The position numbers and the translations under genes were made by a program. DNA of 64,000 nt from NCBI RefSeq assembly GCF_001956855.1, contig NZ_MTHD01000001.1, forward strand, positions 310,001-374,000, given 5' to 3'. Source of the stretch: Azonexus hydrophilus (GTDB lineage: Bacteria > Pseudomonadota > Gammaproteobacteria > Burkholderiales > Rhodocyclaceae). Below the pieces are notes generated by a model, which saw nothing but the letters and a program-made list of their open reading frames with translations, searched no databases and had not been told where the DNA came from. Numbering within the stretch: the first letter of the stretch is position 1; every line of letters starts with the position of its first letter. Positions 55,283 to 63,971 of the stretch are shown here, one piece after another.

Positions 55283-57334
55283 ATGTCCGGATATGCTACC
55301 GCAGCCCTTCGTTCAATCGCACTTGTCGGCCATGGTGCCGCCGGCAAGACCTCTCTGGCAGAAGCCCTGTTGCATGCGGCGGGCGCGATTCCCGCCAAAG
55401 GCAGTATCGACAGGGGCAACACCGTCTGCGACTTCGATCCCCTGGAAAAGGAAGCCGGTCACTCGCTGAATTCTGCGCTGGCCGGCTTTTCCCTTGCCGA
55501 CACCCGCGTGCATCTGGTCGACACGCCGGGATATCCCGATTTCGCCGGCCCGGCGATTGCCGCGCTGGCCGGCGTCGACACCGCACTGATCGTGATCAAT
55601 GCCCAGGCCGGCATCGAGGTCATGAGCGAGCGCATGATGCGCCATGCCGGCGAGCGCAAGCTGTGCCGGATGATCGTCATCAACCGCATCGATGCCGACA
55701 ATCTCGACCTGCCCGGGCTGGTCGCCGACATCCGCGAACGTTTCGGCAAGGAGTGCATGCTGCTCGACCTGCCGGCACATGGCGGCGCCGATGTCGTCGA
55801 AGTCCTCGAGCACGTGGCCGGCGATGCCGATTTCGCCTCGGTCGCAGCGGCGCACCGGGCGCTGATCGACCAGATCGTCGAGGAAGACGAAGACCTGCTG
55901 GCGCAATACCTGGAAGACGGTGCCGATCCGGCGCTTACCCGCTTGCATGCACCGTTCGAGAAGGCGCTGCGTGAAGGTCATCTGATCCCCATCCTGTTCA
56001 CTTCGGCCAAGACCGGCGCCGGCATCCGCGAACTGCTGCATGTGTTGACGACGCTGGCGCCGAATCCGGCCGAGGGCAATCCGCCGCCTTTCTTCCGCAG
56101 CCAGGCGGGCAACGAGAGCGAAGCTTTCGCCGCCGAACCGGACCCGGAAAAGCATGTGCTGGCGCATGTCTTCAAGGTTGTCGCCGATCCCTACATGGGC
56201 AAGATCGGCATCTTCCGCGTGCATCAGGGGACGCTGAAAAAAGACATGCAACTGTTCGTCGGCGACGGCAAGCGGCCGTTCCGGGTAACCCATCTCTATC
56301 GCCTGCAGGGCAAGGACAGCATCGAGGTCGAGGCGCTGTTGCCGGGGGATATCGGGGCCATCGCCAAGGTCGATGAAATCGAGTTCGATTGCGTCCTGCA
56401 CGATTCGCACGACGAGGATCACATCCATCTGGTGCCGCTGGAATTCCCGCGGCCGATGGCCGGGCTGGCGGTCGAGACGAAAAAGAAAGGCGACGAGCAA
56501 CGCCTGTTCGACATTCTCGGCAAGCTGGCGGCCGAAGATCCGACCTTCATCGTCGAGCGTCATCCGAACAGCAACGAGACGGTCATCCGCGGCCTCGGCG
56601 AAATCCACCTGAAATCCAAGCTGGCGCGCATGGCCGCTCAGTACAAGCTGGAAGTCGACACCCGGCCGCCGCGCATTCCCTACCGCGAAACCATCACCGG
56701 CCACGCCGAGGCGATGCACCGGCACAAGAAGCAGTCGGGCGGTGCCGGCCAGTTCGGCGAGGTGCATCTGCGCATCGAGCCGAAAGCACGTGGCGAGGGT
56801 TTCGAGTTCGTCGATGCGGTCAAGGGCGGCGTCATTCCCGGCGTCTTCATGGCGGCCGTGGAAAAGGGCGTGCGTCAGGCGCTGGACGGTGGCGTCGTTG
56901 CCGGCTATCCGGTCGAGGATATCAAGGTCACGGTGTTCGACGGCAAGACGCATGCGGTCGACGGCAAGGAAGTGGCATTTTCCATCGCCGCCCGCAAGGC
57001 AACGGTCGACGCCATCCGCAACGCCCGGCCGATCGTGCTCGAGCCGATCGTCAGCATCGAGATCGTCCTGCCGGAAAGCGCCATCGGCGATCTGAGCGGC
57101 GATCTGGCCGGTCGGCGCGGCCATATCACCGGTACCGACGGGCGCGGCCACGGCATGGCGGCGATCACCGGTGAAGTGCCGCTGGCCGAACTCAACGACT
57201 ACCAGTCACGCCTGAAATCGCTGACCGGCGGCCAGGGCAGCTACAGCATCGAGTTCTCCCGCTACGCCGCGGTGCCGCCGAACATCCAGCAGCAACTGGC
57301 CAGCCGCTTCCGGCTGCACGACGAGGACGACTGA
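55283..57334 (+). CDS. Elongation factor G-like GTPase
   Basis: 683 residues with all EF-G domains. P-loop GHGAAGKTSL at 16-25 and G4-like NRID (NKxD in EF-G). The G3 motif is DTPGYPDF: the catalytic His of EF-G (DTPGH) is Tyr here, and the switch I Thr region reads AGHSLNSA instead of RGITI. Domain IV carries QSGGAGQFGEVHLRIEP, and domain V is intact. These changes are typical of EF-G-like/FusA2 proteins, whose function is unclear and may not be translocation. A canonical fusA is expected elsewhere in the genome. AGGGAGAAC precedes the ATG. Confidence 0.85.
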   Translation: MSGYATAALRSIALVGHGAAGKTSLAEALLHAAGAIPAKGSIDRGNTVCDFDPLEKEAGHSLNSALAGFSLADTRVHLVDTPGYPDFAGPAIAALAGVDTALIVINAQAGIEVMSERMMRHAGERKLCRMIVINRIDADNLDLPGLVADIRERFGKECMLLDLPAHGGADVVEVLEHVAGDADFASVAAAHRALIDQIVEEDEDLLAQYLEDGADPALTRLHAPFEKALREGHLIPILFTSAKTGAGIRELLHVLTTLAPNPAEGNPPPFFRSQAGNESEAFAAEPDPEKHVLAHVFKVVADPYMGKIGIFRVHQGTLKKDMQLFVGDGKRPFRVTHLYRLQGKDSIEVEALLPGDIGAIAKVDEIEFDCVLHDSHDEDHIHLVPLEFPRPMAGLAVETKKKGDEQRLFDILGKLAAEDPTFIVERHPNSNETVIRGLGEIHLKSKLARMAAQYKLEVDTRPPRIPYRETITGHAEAMHRHKKQSGGAGQFGEVHLRIEPKARGEGFEFVDAVKGGVIPGVFMAAVEKGVRQALDGGVVAGYPVEDIKVTVFDGKTHAVDGKEVAFSIAARKATVDAIRNARPIVLEPIVSIEIVLPESAIGDLSGDLAGRRGHITGTDGRGHGMAAITGEVPLAELNDYQSRLKSLTGGQGSYSIEFSRYAAVPPNIQQQLASRFRLHDEDD

Positions 57335-57343
57335 GGCCAGCCC

Positions 57344-58084
57344 TCAGGCCGGGGTATCCCCGGTTTTTGGCTCATCCGACCAGTCGACCGCAGCCAGGAA
57401 GAGGTAGCCGGCACCGTAGACCGTCTTGATGAACGACGGGCTCTGCGCATCCGGCTCCAGCTTGCGCCGCAGCCGCGAGATGCGGACATCGATGGCGCGG
57501 TCGCTGGGGCTGACGTCGCGCGTGCCCATCAGCTTTTCCCGTTGCAGGATGCGGTTCGGATGCCTGACGAAGACCTTCAGCAATTCGGCTTCGGCAGTGC
57601 TCAGCAGATGCTCGTCGCCGGCCGGACCTGTCAGCGTGTTGTTGCCGAGGTTGAAGCGCCAGCCGGCGAACGTGGCGGTCTGGCTCGGCGGATCGTCGCT
57701 GACGCTTTCGCGCCGGCGCAGGATGCTGCGTACGCGGGCGACCAGTTCGCGCGGTTCGAACGGCTTCAGCATGTAGTCGTCGGCGCCCAGCTCCAGGCCC
57801 ATCACGCGGTCGCTGACGTGCGCCCGACCGGTCAGGATCATGATGCCGCAGGCGGTCTGCGCGCGGACCCGCTGCATTGCCTCGATGCCGTCCATGTCGG
57901 GCAGGCCGAGGTCGATGATGCACAGCGCCGGCGCCAGGTTGCGCAGGCGCCGCAGCAAGTCGCCGCCGCTGCGGCACCACAGTGTGCGGAAGCCGAAATC
58001 GGCGAGGACCTGTTCGATGATGCGGGCGACGTCGGGATCATCCTCGACGATGGCGATCAGCTTGCCGCTGTCGTTCTCTTTCAT
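57344..58084 (-). CDS. OmpR-family response regulator
   Basis: 246 residues from ATG 58084, which overlaps the kinase stop (ATGA). The receiver domain (about 8-120) has acidic pocket EDD at 14-16, phospho-acceptor D58 in IIDLGLPDMDG, and switch Lys in LKPFEPREL. The C-terminal OmpR/PhoB winged helix holds LLSTAEAELLKVFVRHPNRILQRE and DRAIDVRISRLRRKLE. It is almost certainly the partner of the upstream kinase. The target genes are unknown. The last codons overlap a terminator of the convergent EF-G-like gene. Confidence 0.92.
   Translation of the reverse strand: MKENDSGKLIAIVEDDPDVARIIEQVLADFGFRTLWCRSGGDLLRRLRNLAPALCIIDLGLPDMDGIEAMQRVRAQTACGIMILTGRAHVSDRVMGLELGADDYMLKPFEPRELVARVRSILRRRESVSDDPPSQTATFAGWRFNLGNNTLTGPAGDEHLLSTAEAELLKVFVRHPNRILQREKLMGTRDVSPSDRAIDVRISRLRRKLEPDAQSPSFIKTVYGAGYLFLAAVDWSDEPKTGDTPA
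57349..57368 (+). terminator. Terminator of the EF-G-like gene, inside the convergent regulator gene
   Basis: CCGGGG-TAT-CCCCGG followed by TTTTT, 14 bases past the EF-G-like stop and within the last codons of the response regulator on the other strand. Confidence 0.75.
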
Positions 58085-60099
58085 GCCTTCTCCTTGCTGG
58101 CCGTGCGCTGCAGGGCGCGGGCCAGATCCTGGCGGACGAAGGGCTTGGCCAGGAGCGGCCAGCTTTCGATCACGCCTTCTTCGTCGGTGTAGCCGCTCAT
58201 CAGGACGATCTGCATGTGCGGGTAAGCCTGTTGTATCCGTTCGGCCAGTTGCCGGCCGTTGAGTTCGCCCGGCATCAGGATGTCGCTGACGACAATCGCG
58301 ATGTCGGGAATCTGCGCCACCATGGTCAGCGCCTGGTCGGCGTCTTCCGCCTCGATCACCGGGTGGCCGAGATCGATCAGTTGCTGGCGGACGACGCGGC
58401 GGACATTCGGATCGTCTTCGACCAGCAGCACCAGCGCGCCGTTGGCGTCGGGCAGCAGCGGTTCGTCGATCGGCGAACTGGCGGTCGGCGGTGTCGTCTG
58501 TGGCAGCACGATGCTCACCCGGGTGCCGTGTCCTGGTTCGCTGTCGATGCGCAGGCCGCCGCCCGACTGGCGGATGAAACCGCAAGCCATCGGCAGGCCG
58601 AGGCCGCTGCCCAGGCCGAGGCGCTTGGTCGTGAAGAAGGGCTCGCAGGCGTGGGCCAGCGTCTGTGCATCCATGCCGCAGCCGTTGTCGCTGACGATGA
58701 CCCGGACGTAATCGCCGGGAGCGACATCGAAGTCGGCGGCATCCGTCGCCAGCGTGCACGGGGCGGCCGAAATTTCCAGCTGGCCGCCGTCGGGCATGGC
58801 ATCGCGGGCATTCAGGGCGAAGTTGAGCAGGGCGCTTTCGAACTGCGCGGGATCGACGCGGGCATGCAGCAAATTTCCCTCGAAACGGCTGTCGACCGCA
58901 ATATTTTCCGGCAGCGAACGCCGGATCAGGCGGGTCAGGTCGCCGATCAGCTGGCCGATGTCGACCGCCTGCGGTTCCAGCGGCTGCTGCCGGGAGAAGG
59001 TCAGCAGGCGTTTGATCAGTTCGGCGCCGCGGCGGGCGGATTGCAGCGCGGGGGCAACGAAATCGCCGATCGCCGGATCGTCCGGCCGTTGATCCTGCAA
59101 GGCTGCCAGATTGCCGATGATGACCGTCAGCAGGTTGTTGAAATCGTGCGCCAGACCGCCGGTCAACTGGCCGATGGCTTCCATTTTCTGCGCCTGCAGC
59201 AGCGCGGCCTGCATGCGTTTCTGTTCGGTGATTTCGTAGGAGAAGACAAAGAAACCCAGGGCGCTGCCGTCGCTACCGATCTCCGGAACCAGCGTGCTGC
59301 GGGCGAATGCCGGCTGGCCCTGGCGCAACATCCGGTACTCGTAGGTGACCTGCTGTCCGGACAGCGCCTTGCGCACCGAATCGACCACCTGCTCGTACAC
59401 CTCGGCACCGGTGACCTCGTGCACGGCGCGGCCGGTGACGCTGCCTTCCGGCAAGCCGTACCAGTCCGAGTAGCTCTTGTTGGCGTACTGATAGACCTCG
59501 TTGTGATCGACGTAGCCGATCAGGATCGGAATGGTGTCGTTGATCAGCCGCAGGCGGGCTTCGCTGCGCCCGAGCGCGGCGGCGATCCGGGCGTTATCGG
59601 CGTTGGCGCGGCGCAGGTTGGCGTTGGCGTTTTCCAGCTGGGCGGTGCGCCGGCGCACGCGTTCGTCGAGCTGGATGTTCTGGTGCTCGGTCAGATGCTC
59701 GAGATAACGTTGCTCGGTGATGTCGCTGTACAACGTGACAAAGCCACCATTCGGCAAAGGTTCGCCGCGCAGCAGCAGCAAGCTGCCGTTCGGACGCCGG
59801 CGTTCGCGGATGTGGGCCTGGAAATTCCGCGCCTCGGCCAGGCGCTCGGCAACCTGGGCTGCCGGGTCGCCGGGTCCGTATTCGCCGCGTTCGGCGTTGT
59901 AGCGGATGAAATCGACGAAGGGTGTGCCGACGCGGGCCAGGCTGGCCGGGAAGTCGAGTAGTTCGAGAAACGGGCGATTCCAGGCAACCAGCCGCAACTC
60001 GCCGTCGAACACGCTGATGCCCTGGTCGAGCAGGTCCAGGCCGGCCTGCAGCATGTCCTGGCAGCGTGAGGGATCGGCAGTGGGTGGGAAATGCGGCAT
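58081..60099 (-). CDS. Hybrid sensor histidine kinase with C-terminal receiver
   Basis: 672 residues, no membrane segment, so cytoplasmic. Order: PAS (about 18-130, PAS-7 type with GISVFDGELRLVAWN), a coiled linker, PAS (about 180-292, ending SYEITEQKR), phospho-acceptor His318 in LTGGLAHDFNNLLTVI, HATPase with NALNARDAMPDGG-like N-box (FALNARDAM), DNGCGMD and GLGSGLGL, then a receiver domain (LVLLVEDDPNVRR, Asp in VVSDILMP). The H-box type (HDFNN) fits PAS-linked hybrid kinases. The signal is unknown; intracellular redox or ligand sensing is plausible. Coupled to the regulator gene downstream. Confidence 0.9.
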   Translation of the reverse strand: MPHFPPTADPSRCQDMLQAGLDLLDQGISVFDGELRLVAWNRPFLELLDFPASLARVGTPFVDFIRYNAERGEYGPGDPAAQVAERLAEARNFQAHIRERRRPNGSLLLLRGEPLPNGGFVTLYSDITEQRYLEHLTEHQNIQLDERVRRRTAQLENANANLRRANADNARIAAALGRSEARLRLINDTIPILIGYVDHNEVYQYANKSYSDWYGLPEGSVTGRAVHEVTGAEVYEQVVDSVRKALSGQQVTYEYRMLRQGQPAFARSTLVPEIGSDGSALGFFVFSYEITEQKRMQAALLQAQKMEAIGQLTGGLAHDFNNLLTVIIGNLAALQDQRPDDPAIGDFVAPALQSARRGAELIKRLLTFSRQQPLEPQAVDIGQLIGDLTRLIRRSLPENIAVDSRFEGNLLHARVDPAQFESALLNFALNARDAMPDGGQLEISAAPCTLATDAADFDVAPGDYVRVIVSDNGCGMDAQTLAHACEPFFTTKRLGLGSGLGLPMACGFIRQSGGGLRIDSEPGHGTRVSIVLPQTTPPTASSPIDEPLLPDANGALVLLVEDDPNVRRVVRQQLIDLGHPVIEAEDADQALTMVAQIPDIAIVVSDILMPGELNGRQLAERIQQAYPHMQIVLMSGYTDEEGVIESWPLLAKPFVRQDLARALQRTASKEKA

Positions 60100-60375
60100 C
60101 GCAGGATTCTAGATCAAGCGGGTACGGGTGTTCGAGTGTGCAATGATTCGTTACATTGCACCAATAGTTGCGCAAGAGTGTTCTGCGATGCTTCGGCCAA
60201 CAAAAAAGAATGCTTGCGTAAAAGGAGAACAGCACTCCAGCAAGTGTCGAGAGGAGATAGGCCGGGCCATCAGGTCCGGCCATCCTTTTCAGTCAATTTC
60301 GTAGTCGGGCCCGCGCGAGGCGGGCATCCGGACGTCTGTCCACCGGACGTCGCCTACCCTGAAAGGAAGCTGTAA
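60100..60375 (+). other. Leader region of the acyl-CoA dehydrogenase gene, rich in hairpins
   Basis: No gene is seen. Several inverted repeats occur: GGCCGG/CCGGCC (about 60260-60281), GCCCGC/GCGGGC (60309-60325), and the direct repeat CCGGACGT at 60328-60335 and 60343-60350. GGAGAACAGCA at about 60224 recurs at 63825 past the ETF-QO gene. AAAGGAAGC precedes the ATG. Confidence 0.5.
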
Positions 60376-62154
60376 ATGAGTACTTACATTGCCCCGCTGC
60401 GCGACATGCAGTTCATTCTCAACGACGTGGCCGGTCTGGACGAAATTTGCGCCCTGCCGGGGAACGAGGAATGTTCGGTCGATCTGGTCGAGTCCATTCT
60501 CGACGAAGCTTCCAAGTTTGCCACCGGCGTGCTCGATCCGATCAACCGCGCCGGCGACACCGTCGGTTCCGTCTGCAAGGATGGCGTGGTGACCACCGCA
60601 CCCGGCTTCAAGGATGCCTACAAGCTGTTCTGCGAGACCGGCTGGAACGCCATGCCCTTCTCGCCGGAATTCGGCGGTCAGGGATTGCCGGCGGTCGTCA
60701 CGATGGCGGTCAATGAAATGTGGAAGTCGGCCAACATGGCCTTCGCGCTGTGTCCGATGCTCACCGGCGGCGCCATCGAGGCGATCGCCCACCATGCTTC
60801 GGATGAACTGAAACAGAAATACCTGCCGAAGATGGTCGAAGGCACCTGGTCCGGGACGATGAACCTGACCGAACCGGCCGCCGGCTCCGATCTCGCCGCC
60901 ATCTCGACCAAGGCCAAGGCGGTCGGCGACGGCACCTATCTGGTCAGCGGCACCAAGATCTTCATCACCTGGGGCGAGAACGACTGCGCCGAAAACATCA
61001 TCCACCTGGTACTCGCCCGTCTGCCGGACGCGCCGCCGGGACTGAAGGGCATCTCGCTGTTCCTGGTGCCGAAGTTCCTGGTCAATGACGACGGTTCGCT
61101 GGGCCAGCGCAACGACCTGATCTGCGCCTCAATCGAACACAAGATGGGCATCCACGGCAGCCCGACGGCGGTGATGTCCTACGGCGAGAAGGAAGGCGCC
61201 GTCGGCTACCTGATCGGCGAGGAAAACAAGGGCATCGGCTACATGTTCACGATGATGAACCACGCCCGCGTCAATGTCGGCCTCGAAGGCGTCGGCATCG
61301 CCGAGCGCGCCTACCAGCATGCGCTGTGGTACGCCCGCGAACGCATCCAGGGGGCGATCGTCGGCGACAAGTCCGGCGTCAAGAAACCGATCCTGCATCA
61401 CCCGGATGTCCGCCGTCTGCTGATGGACGTCAAGGCGCGTACCGAGGCGATGCGTACGCTGGCCTACTACGCCGCTGCCCAGATCGACAAGGCACATGCC
61501 GGCGATGCCGTCGCCCAGGCCCGCATCGACCTGCTGACGCCGGTGGTCAAGGGCTGGAGCACCGAGCAAGGGGTTGAACTGTCGTCCGCTGCGCTGCAGG
61601 TCTTCGGCGGCGTCGGCTTCATCGAGGAAACCGGTGCCTGCCAGTACTACCGCGATTCGCGCATCACCACCATCTACGAAGGCACGACGGCGATCCAGGC
61701 GAACGACCTGGTCGGCCGCAAGCTGGCCCGCGAGAAGGTGCCGGGCGCCGGCATGAAGGCGATGCTGGCCGAAATCAACGCAACCGCCGCCGAACTCGCC
61801 GGCAATCCGTCATTGGCGAATATTGCGGTCAACCTGAAAAACGGGGCAAATTCGCTGTCGACCGCAACTGACTGGGTCATTGCCAACTACGAGAGCAATC
61901 CGCAGGCCGTGCACGCCGGTTCGGTGCCCTTCCTCCACCTCACCGGCATCGTTGCCGGCGGCTGGCTGATGGCCAAGTCGGCAGCCATCGCCGCGCAGCG
62001 TATTGCTGCCGGTGACAGCGATGCCTTCTACCAGGCCAAGCTGGCAACCGCCGAATACTTCGCCACGCACCGCCTGCCGTTCGCGGCGGCTTACGCCAGC
62101 GAAGTCACCGGTGGCGCGGCGGCGGTATTCGGCTTGCCGGAAAACCTTTTCTAA
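60376..62154 (+). CDS. Acyl-CoA dehydrogenase (DmdC-like, 592 residues)
   Basis: The long acyl-CoA dehydrogenase type with an extra C-terminal domain. GTMNLTEPAAGSDLAAI and FITWGENDCAENIIHLVLAR are FAD-contact motifs; RVNVGLEGVGIAERAYQHAL and QVFGGVGFIEETGACQYYRDSRITTIYEGT carry the catalytic region, with Glu in IYEGT. Members act on methylmercaptopropionyl-CoA or medium/long-chain acyl-CoA; the substrate here is unknown. Electrons would go to ETF and then to the ETF-QO encoded 10 bases downstream, so the two are probably one operon. Confidence 0.9.
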   Translation: MSTYIAPLRDMQFILNDVAGLDEICALPGNEECSVDLVESILDEASKFATGVLDPINRAGDTVGSVCKDGVVTTAPGFKDAYKLFCETGWNAMPFSPEFGGQGLPAVVTMAVNEMWKSANMAFALCPMLTGGAIEAIAHHASDELKQKYLPKMVEGTWSGTMNLTEPAAGSDLAAISTKAKAVGDGTYLVSGTKIFITWGENDCAENIIHLVLARLPDAPPGLKGISLFLVPKFLVNDDGSLGQRNDLICASIEHKMGIHGSPTAVMSYGEKEGAVGYLIGEENKGIGYMFTMMNHARVNVGLEGVGIAERAYQHALWYARERIQGAIVGDKSGVKKPILHHPDVRRLLMDVKARTEAMRTLAYYAAAQIDKAHAGDAVAQARIDLLTPVVKGWSTEQGVELSSAALQVFGGVGFIEETGACQYYRDSRITTIYEGTTAIQANDLVGRKLAREKVPGAGMKAMLAEINATAAELAGNPSLANIAVNLKNGANSLSTATDWVIANYESNPQAVHAGSVPFLHLTGIVAGGWLMAKSAAIAAQRIAAGDSDAFYQAKLATAEYFATHRLPFAAAYASEVTGGAAAVFGLPENLF

Positions 62155-62163
62155 GGCGCCATC

Positions 62164-63801
62164 ATGCGGACTGATCGCGATGCGATGGAATACGATGTCG
62201 TGATCGTCGGCGGCGGCCCTTCGGGGCTGTCGGCGGCGATCCGCGTCAAGCAACTGGCGGCCAAGGCCGGTCGTGAAGTTTCGGTGTGCCTGCTGGAAAA
62301 GGGCTCGGAAATCGGGGCTCACATCCTCTCCGGCGCCGTCATCGAAACCCGGGCGCTGGCCGAACTGTTCCCGGACTGGCAAGAGCGCGGCGCGCCGCTG
62401 AACACGCCGGCCGCCGAGGACCGTTTCCTGTTCCTCACCGAGGGCGGCTCGTTCAAGCTGCCGACGCCGCCGCAGATGGCCAACCACGGCAACTATATCG
62501 TCAGCCTGGGCAACTTCTGCCGCTGGCTCGGCGAGCAGGCGGAAGCGCTCGGCGTCGAGATCTATCCGGGTTTCGCTGCCGCTGAAGTCCTCTACCACGA
62601 GGATGGCTCGGTCAAGGGCGTTGCCACCGGCGATCTCGGCATCGGCAAGGACGGTCAGCCCGGCCACAACTTCCAGCCGGGCATGGAACTGATCGCCCGC
62701 CAGACGATTTTTGCCGAAGGCTGCCGCGGTTCCTTGACCGGCCAGCTGTTCGAGCGCTTCAAGCTGCGCGATGGCGCCGATCCGCAGACCTACGGCATCG
62801 GCATCAAGGAATTGTGGGAAATCGATCCGGCGAAGCATCAGCCGGGCCTGATCGTGCACTCGGTCGGCTGGCCGCTGGCCAACGACACCTACGGCGGCTC
62901 CTTCCTGTATCACCTGGAAAACAACCTGGTCGCCGTCGGCTTCGTCGTCGGCCTCGACTACAAGAACCCCTGGCTGTCGCCGTACGAGGAATTCCAGCGC
63001 TACAAGACGCACCCGGCGATTCGTGGCTTCTTTGAAGGTGGCCGGCGCATTTCCTATGGTGCCCGGGCGCTGTCCGAAGGCGGCATCCAGTCGGTGCCGA
63101 AACTGACCTTCCCCGGTGGCCTGCTGGTTGGCGACACCGCCGGCTTCCTCAATGTGCCGAAGATCAAGGGCACGCACATGGCCATGCAGTCAGGCCTGCT
63201 TGCTGCCGATGCCGTTTTTGCCCTGCTGGAAAAGGAAGACTGGGGCATGGAAGCGGTCGAATACAGCGGGCAACTGAAGAAGAGCTGGCTGTGGGACGAA
63301 CTGCACGGCGTGCGCAACATCCGTCCGGCGTTCAAGTGGGGCTTGTGGGGTGGCCTGGCTTACGGCGCGCTCGACACCTTCGTGTTCCGCGGCAAGGCGC
63401 CGTGGACCATGGGGCATCACGACGATCACAGCCAGCTTGGCTACAAGACGGCCTACGCGAAGATCGATTACCCGAAGCCGGATGGCAAGCTGACTTTTGA
63501 CCGCCTGTCGTCGGTTTTCCTGTCGGCGACCAACCATGAGGAAAACCAGCAGTGCCACTTGCGCCTGAAGGACGAGTCGGTGCCGGTGTCGCTCAATTAC
63601 GCGAAGTACGGTGCGCCGGAAACGCGTTACTGCCCGGCCGGCGTCTACGAAATCCTCGGTGAGGACGAAGGCCAGCCGCGACTGCAGATCAACGGCCAGA
63701 ACTGCCTGCACTGCAAGACCTGCGATATCAAGGACCCGACCCAGAATATCGTGTGGACGGTGCCGGAGGGCGGTGGCGGGCCGAATTACCCGAACATGTA
63801 A
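62164..63801 (+). CDS. Electron transfer flavoprotein-ubiquinone oxidoreductase
   Basis: 545 residues, the size of ETF-QO. FAD site DVVIVGGGPSGLSAAIR near 10, LLEKGSEIGAHILSGAVIE, the ubiquinone/FAD region NHGNYIVSLGNFCRWLGEQAE, membrane-insertion helix region EGGIQSVPKLTFPGG, and the 4Fe-4S cysteines in RYCPAGVYE and NCLHCKTCDIKDPTQN. It passes electrons from ETF into the quinone pool at the inner membrane. ATG 62164 is used; MEYD at 62185 is an alternative. A terminator lies 60 bases beyond. Confidence 0.94.
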   Translation: MRTDRDAMEYDVVIVGGGPSGLSAAIRVKQLAAKAGREVSVCLLEKGSEIGAHILSGAVIETRALAELFPDWQERGAPLNTPAAEDRFLFLTEGGSFKLPTPPQMANHGNYIVSLGNFCRWLGEQAEALGVEIYPGFAAAEVLYHEDGSVKGVATGDLGIGKDGQPGHNFQPGMELIARQTIFAEGCRGSLTGQLFERFKLRDGADPQTYGIGIKELWEIDPAKHQPGLIVHSVGWPLANDTYGGSFLYHLENNLVAVGFVVGLDYKNPWLSPYEEFQRYKTHPAIRGFFEGGRRISYGARALSEGGIQSVPKLTFPGGLLVGDTAGFLNVPKIKGTHMAMQSGLLAADAVFALLEKEDWGMEAVEYSGQLKKSWLWDELHGVRNIRPAFKWGLWGGLAYGALDTFVFRGKAPWTMGHHDDHSQLGYKTAYAKIDYPKPDGKLTFDRLSSVFLSATNHEENQQCHLRLKDESVPVSLNYAKYGAPETRYCPAGVYEILGEDEGQPRLQINGQNCLHCKTCDIKDPTQNIVWTVPEGGGGPNYPNM

Positions 63802-63859
63802 GCGTACTCTGCGTAAGAGACCAGGGAGAACAGCAAACGACTTGGATCTCTTTCCTTTC

Positions 63860-63882
63860 GGGGCCTTCGGGCCCCTTTTTTT
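63860..63882 (+). terminator. Terminator after the ETF-QO gene
   Basis: GGGGCC-TTCG-GGCCCC followed by seven T residues. Confidence 0.92.
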
Positions 63883-63971
63883 GTGTCATTTTTTACAAAA
63901 ATTGATCAATCGATCGATGCCGGGGATTAAGATACGAACCCGGTCATAAGCAGGCAATAAAGGCCTTGAAA

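Noticed and set aside
55313..57151. 612-codon frame antisense to the EF-G-like gene
   Set aside because: Shadow of a complete EF-G-like gene; no domain seen.
58085..58759. N-terminal extension of the response regulator
   Set aside because: The extension reads the kinase gene out of frame (Arg/Pro-rich). The true start at 58084 overlaps the kinase stop.
58216..59961. 581-codon plus-strand frame opposite the hybrid kinase
   Set aside because: No ribosome-binding site or recognisable domain; the kinase on the other strand is complete.
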